A stretch of 64,000 nucleotides of DNA from Protonemura montana (Eukaryota > Arthropoda > Insecta > Plecoptera > Nemouridae): positions 25,444,651-25,508,650 of the forward strand of contig OX387603.1 of NCBI GenBank assembly GCA_947568835.1, written 5' to 3'. The notes under the pieces were generated by a model. It was not told the DNA's origin and ran no database searches. It saw only the letters and a program-made list of their open reading frames with translations. Positions 60,101 to 64,000 of this stretch are shown here, piece by piece (within the stretch, counting starts at the first letter, position 1; every line of letters starts with the position of its first letter). The translations under genes and the position numbers were made by a program.

Positions 60101-61871
60101 TGGCGTCGCTTGTCTTGAAGCTGAGCTCCACTGCCTTGCGGACACTGTCCGGCACGGCGGCACTCACCGCCTTCTCGATCACGCAGCCGTCCGTGGTTTC
60201 TTCTTCGACGTTGCCGTTGGTTACTGGGCGCAAGGGGGAGGGGGTGCGTTTCACGGGGGAAGGGGTTCGCTCCTTGGTAACGGGAGATGACAGCTTGATG
60301 GGTGATGGTTGCTTAGCAACAGGGGAAGGTAGCGAAGCAACTGGTAATGGTTGCTTGGCAACAGGGGAAGGTAGTGTAGCAACGGGCGAAATTTGCTTAG
60401 CAACGGGGGAAGGTAGTGTAGCAACGGGGGAAGGTAGCTTAGCAACGGGGGAAGGTAGCTTAGCAACGGGGGAAGGTAGCGAAGCAACGGGTGATGGTTG
60501 CTTGGCAACAGGGGAGTGTAGCGTAGCAACAGGTGATGGTTGCTTAGCCACTGGGGATTGAGTTCGCTGGAAGGGCGAGATGGGCGGTGGTTGCCGGGGG
60601 CTACTGGTTGGAGCAGCAACAACCTTGAGGTCCAGGGTCATCACGCGACTGGTCGGCAGCTCTTCATGAGGAAGCTCGTGAACTTCCACGGTAACCGGGG
60701 ACAACAGCTGAGCTTTCCTCTCCATGTCCATGGTGATGCTATTACCAGGACTTGCCGATTTCTTCGCCATGGCGATGGCGAGAGGGTTCGCTCGTCGCAA
60801 TTTCTCCGGGCTGGGCTTCGGGGACAGCAACGGTTTCCCGGGCAACGGCTTGGCAGCAACATTCACCCCGAGTTTGGGCGCGTTGCCGCGAGTTTCGAAG
60901 AGCTTCAGGGTTGTCTTGACAACGTCGGCTGGCGGGAGCCCGTTCATCGCAGACCTCTTCTTGCTGCCGCGGGGAGTCACGGCGACGGGAGTCACGGCGA
61001 CGGGAGTCACGGCGACTGGTGTCACGGCAACAGGTGTCACGGCAACAGGTGTCTTCTCGACAATTATAATCTCATCCTTGCTCAGTGACTTGGGCAGGGA
61101 GCGCTTCTCTCCGGCGATGCCCTCGTATCTTAGCAACGCCTCAACCGACCGAGCTCTCTTGATCGACTCGTTGCCCCGATTGCCACTCCGGAATCGCGAG
61201 GCCCCGTTGCCAGCGACGACCGCTTCCTGTCGCTTGGTGAACCGAGGCCTTATCGCCATCGTCTCCACGACGACGTTTCCTGTTTCCTGCGGCAGCTCGG
61301 CATCGACGAGGTTCTCCAGGCTGGCCGCTCTGCGCATGTTTACCAGGGAGGGCCGTGACCCTCTATGCTTGTTTTCCCTCAACGTCATGCTCATGTACTT
61401 GCTCTTCAGCTTCTTGACAATGCCAGGCCCATAGGCGAGCTCCTCGCTGGAGTCAGACAGCCCGTTGCCGTCGCCGTTGAGTTCGGCGAGCACCAGGGCT
61501 GGTCGGGCCCTCGGCCGCGTTTTCTCCTCGCCCATAATCTGACGATATTTGACTGTGTCCATGATGACCTGAGACCGGCGTTCGGGCTCCGGCTGCAGTC
61601 GCATGACGCCGCCGAGAGGGTCTGCTAGTTGAGACGAGATGCTCTCGCCGCTGACGTCGACGACCGACTGGTTCGACTGGCTGGGATGGCGGACGGCAGC
61701 GACGACCGGCGGACAAGTGAACTGCACCGTCGAGCTACCAGCGGGCAGGTTGCGTGCGATGGCCCGTCTTCGCAAGATCAGCTCCCTCTTCCATTGGGGC
61801 ACCGCAATAGTCGACTCTGTGCCCGCGACTGACTTGCTAGTCGAGCCGTTATCACGATGAGAGGCGGCCAT
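48198..61871 (-). CDS. TPRN: Taperin/phostensin-family PP1 regulatory protein
   Basis: Four exons, 967 aa: 61871-59469 (801 codons), 56443-56255, 50435-50321 and 48394-48198. All three junctions are GT-AG with matching phases (0, 0, 1). The N-terminus has the short family motif VPQWKRELILRRR (residues 24-36). GPGIVKKLKSKY (148-159) and RRAASLENLVD (180-190) follow. The C-terminus carries the conserved module: GYILLDPS, CNVVFEGDNVLINGKSNLRK (exon 2), then LRITFDDAAVQLFEYPSES (exon 3) and TLASYTSKTSM (exon 4). RITF fits the RVxF docking consensus and sits where phostensin has its PP1-binding KISF. Vertebrate relatives target PP1 to actin structures; taperin acts at hair-cell stereocilia bases. 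The middle of exon 1 is low-complexity, with SPVA-type repeats (about 440-545) and five VAVTP repeats (about 273-299). Whether it is nearer TPRN or PPP1R18 is uncertain. Confidence 0.85.
48395..50320 (-). other. Intron 3 of the taperin/phostensin-like gene
   Basis: AT-rich intron bounded by donor CATCAG|GTAAAT (50320) and acceptor tttccccctctag (48395). No repeat or nested gene was recognised inside. Confidence 0.8.
52000..52060 (+). mobile_element. 5S-SINE head fragment
   Basis: CGAAGTTAAGCAACAGTGCG followed by TTGGATGGGTGACCACCA. Only the 5S-like head is clear. Confidence 0.6.
53115..53345 (-). mobile_element. Tandem 5S-SINE heads (three)
   Basis: Three successive minus-strand 5S heads. 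The complement of AAGTTAAGCAACACTACGCT ends at 53165, and further heads lie at about 53215-53290 and 53291-53345. Two copies of CGTGTTGGAAACACCGGT (as complement) separate them. No SINE body or tail is attached on either side. Confidence 0.75.
54260..54420 (-). mobile_element. 5S-SINE head, diverged
   Basis: Complement of TGATGAAAACACCTGTTCTT, then GTGAGATCACCGAAGC, a short duplication (TAAACTTTAAGCAACACTGC) and GGGTGACCATTATACACATG. The body is lost. Confidence 0.65.
56444..59468 (-). other. Intron 1 of the taperin/phostensin-like gene
   Basis: Bounded by AAAATCAGG|GTAAGT (59468) and tatccttgtgcttag (56444). It contains a run of 19 A near 57714-57732 and otherwise unremarkable sequence. No nested gene was recognised. 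Confidence 0.8.
60236..60556 (-). repeat. In-frame minisatellite encoding SPVA repeats
   Basis: About 12 tandem copies of a 24 to 27-bp unit, varying around GAAGGTAGCTTAGCAACGGG on the plus strand, inside exon 1 of the taperin/phostensin-like gene. On the coding strand they give SPVAKLP, SPVATLP, SPVAKQP and similar, all in frame. Confidence 0.93.
60974..61050 (-). repeat. 15-bp in-frame repeat encoding VAVTP
   Basis: Five tandem copies of a 15-bp unit (GGAGTCACGGCGACG and variants) in the same exon, encoding VAVTP five times. Confidence 0.93.
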
Positions 61872-62309
61872 AGTGGCTTATCACGATAAAACTGCGATAT
61901 CGCAGTGGACACTCCCCTTTTCGTGCTCCTGTCAGAGAGCGGGCGAGCTGGCGTTTGCTCGATATTCTGACCGTGTGGTGCGGCGGCCAGACAATGCCGT
62001 GTTTGCGCGGCGGACAGCAGACTTGTTGTTACACAACTGTCAGGTGAAAGGCGGGATGTTTGGCAAAAAATCGTTATTGCGTTGGCCGCGACCGACAGCG
62101 ACTGCTGGTAACGAAACTGACATCGCGATGAGTCCAGCACTACGCGCACAGCGCCAGTCACACGTGTATTACAAACGGTGTTAGAACAGAAAACACGGGC
62201 ATGATGTGTTAACAGGAAAACACTGTCAAGTCACCCGATGGAAAACGTCAACGGGACCCCACTGTCTGGCGTGACGTTTTCGTTGGGGCGGGTGGGAGGA
62301 ACTGTAATG

Positions 62310-62317
62310 TGACGTCA
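62310..62317. promoter_or_regulatory. Consensus cAMP-response element upstream of the taperin-like gene
   Basis: TGACGTCA, the perfect palindromic CRE, lies about 440 bp upstream of the ATG at 61871. A GC-box-like ggggcgggtggga lies 20-30 bp away. Its position fits a promoter, but use is not shown. Confidence 0.4.
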
Positions 62318-62481
62318 CACCTCGGTCACCCTTCGCATGATCAATACAATCAACACCATCTACCGGTCTCCAGCGATGACTCATACGTCCGCTGGTTCTT
62401 TTTTTTTGTGTGGATTTTGAATTTTAGCGATTCACTTTTTAGCCAGTTGCCATGTGAATCTTTGATATGGACCGTGGGTTT

Positions 62482-62695
62482 CTATGATGCCCTTGACTTC
62501 TTCCTGGTGGATGCAATCTTTTTAATCTGCTTCTCGTTGCCTGCAAGAGGTATCTTCAAGACCTTGGCTAGGAGCAACGCGCCGACATGCCGTAATTGCT
62601 TGTACGATGCCAATGCACTGGCACTAGGAAATAGGTAATTGCAGGGCGAGCTAGGAATGTCATACACTGGTTCGAAGCCATTAAAAACGATGGAG
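62482..62695 (-). CDS. Possible terminal exon of an unknown minus-strand gene
   Basis: After the acceptor-like ctcggtgatttccag (ending 62696), an open frame of 71 codons runs to TAG at 62482. It contains IVFNGFEPVYDIPSSPCN, SYKQLRHVGALLLAKVLKIP and a basic end, IKKIASTRKKSRAS. The composition looks protein-like, but no upstream exon or poly(A) signal was found and I do not recognise the family. It may be chance. Confidence 0.25.
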
Positions 62696-64000
62696 CTGGA
62701 AATCACCGAGGCCTGCCCACTATAATAACACGCCTAAGTACTGTCATAAAGCCATGGGACTTCAATCAGCACTCAGTGGACAAAGGATATGAAATGCACT
62801 TTGCAATAAGAAACTTTTAATACAATTTATTTTAGTGTTAAGGTCTGTAGAAGAAGAGAACTTCGTTGTTTATATTCTGACAAAAATTATAAAGGTAAAT
62901 AAAGTGCTTAAAAATAATTACTGGATGATAATTTATCAACTTTGATGTTATTTAGGAATTTAAACCTTTACTGGTAATGATATTAGATAAGTCCATCACA
63001 GCATTTATATTTTATTTTCGTGAGATGTAATATGTGTATGATTAGCTCAATTACTAATAGCTACTTTAAGATAAGAAATGAAGATTAAGTTTTGACAATA
63101 AGTTAAAAAATGCATACCATGTTGTTGTGGGTAAAACATACAGATAACATAAGGTTGCAGATAACAGTTATCAACTGAAGTGTGTCATCAATCTTCCTGC
63201 TTGTTGTAGTGGAAGCCTTTGTGGTGACAACATTGGTTTCACCGACAGATTACTGGTGGAAGCCACTTTTCTATTGGCTCGCCTCCTCAGAAGGGGCGGA
63301 CCTTGGTGTAGCGGCTCTTTTGCTACCTTTATGTGGTTCTCGGTCACGTTTGTACCAAGATGCGTGGCTTTTCTTAGGTGTGAGAGCGGAGGTAACGTAT
63401 ACGTTCAGCGCAGTGGACAACCCACCTCCTTAGACTAGCTGCCTATGACTTGCGAGCTCCGCTAGCCCGCGACGCAATACTGATGCGTTTTTCTGGTTTC
63501 GCTGGTTTTTCCACCAGAGAATTGCGATTAAAAAAATAAGTTGAATAGTAAGATGTATAAAAATGCTTTTGGCATTGATGCAACCCTGATTAAAAAACTA
63601 CCATCCCTCTCGGCTGATGTGTGATCAGAAAATAACTAACAGCGTCATGATATTTTCGTTTATATATACGTACTTTGCAGTGATATTGATAAGAAAAAAT
63701 AATTCTTTCCCTAGAACCCATCTTGGGTGAAAGAACACTATGTTCCAATCATGAAAGCAAATCGCTAACCAGGAGCTGCATGATAAAAAAAAAATTCAAA
63801 TTTCAATTGCATAGCGACAGGTAGTTCTGTCCTCTGCCAACAACGAGTCTACTTTTCTGGGTTACAAAGAAACTTTATCCTAAAAATAAGAGATGTTTTG
63901 TTAGGAAGTGGACTGATCGGACAACAGAACAGATCGACAGCAGAAAGAAACTGGTCGTTTTGTTTCACTGGATGGGTGAGATTTTGAGACTAGACAGCTC
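62696..64000. other. Window end, no supported gene
   Basis: AT-rich sequence with a short GC-richer patch at 63250-63480 that has small open frames on both strands. No splice-supported exon was found there. Confidence 0.45.

Noticed and set aside
60079..61434. Plus-strand frames of 160-236 codons
   Set aside because: Antisense shadows of the large GC-rich taperin/phostensin-like exon 1 and its in-frame repeats.
63270..63435. Minus-strand frame with a basic, KR-rich sequence
   Set aside because: Short, no convincing acceptor or start, and no continuation could be found; left unannotated.

Overview
This is a window of a eukaryotic nuclear genome. Spliced genes with GT-AG introns, AATAAA poly(A) signals, a nuclear-encoded mitochondrial ribosomal protein, abundant microsatellites and several transposon classes point to an invertebrate animal. 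The sequence alone does not fix the phylum. Coding exons are GC-rich and introns and intergenic DNA are AT-rich, so the exons stand out.

Layout. 1-9400: a segmental tandem duplication (period 3850 bp, two near-identical units plus a diverged third) carrying a family of small secreted cysteine-containing peptides. Two copies are broken; exons 2 and 3 of the third are intact. 9400-32400: a gene-poor repeat landscape holding 5S-rRNA-derived SINEs, a foldback family with long inverted arms, a possible solo LTR, a ribozyme-like hairpin and long G or C tracts. 32400-34750: a compact divergent pair, an unrecognised 71-aa protein on the minus strand and MRPL47 (four exons) on the plus strand, with start codons 47 bp apart. 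35785-36974: a non-autonomous hAT-like element with a perfect 8-bp target duplication. 37298-46772: a 12-exon PLEKHM2 homologue (RUN and PH domains, minus strand), whose fourth intron carries a complete, apparently intact pogo/Tigger transposon with a C-terminal PHD finger. 47088-61871: a four-exon homologue of the taperin/phostensin PP1-regulator family (minus strand). 62-64 kb: its promoter side and one possible further exon.

The three spliced genes were assembled by hand from splice signals. Intron phase agrees at every junction: MRPL47 268 aa, PLEKHM2-like 745 aa, taperin/phostensin-like 967 aa. The last two lie head-to-tail on one strand about 1.4 kb apart (stop to ATG). Known family roles are lysosome-kinesin transport for PLEKHM2 and PP1 targeting at actin structures for taperin/phostensin. 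Both proteins here carry RVxF-type PP1-docking matches, which is suggestive only.

The most interesting parts are the uncharacterised secreted-peptide cluster, the 5S-SINE family with tandemly multiplied 5S heads, the foldback family in which one copy expanded a 47-bp motif to 12 and 6 units on its two arms, and the intact pogo element nested in a host intron.
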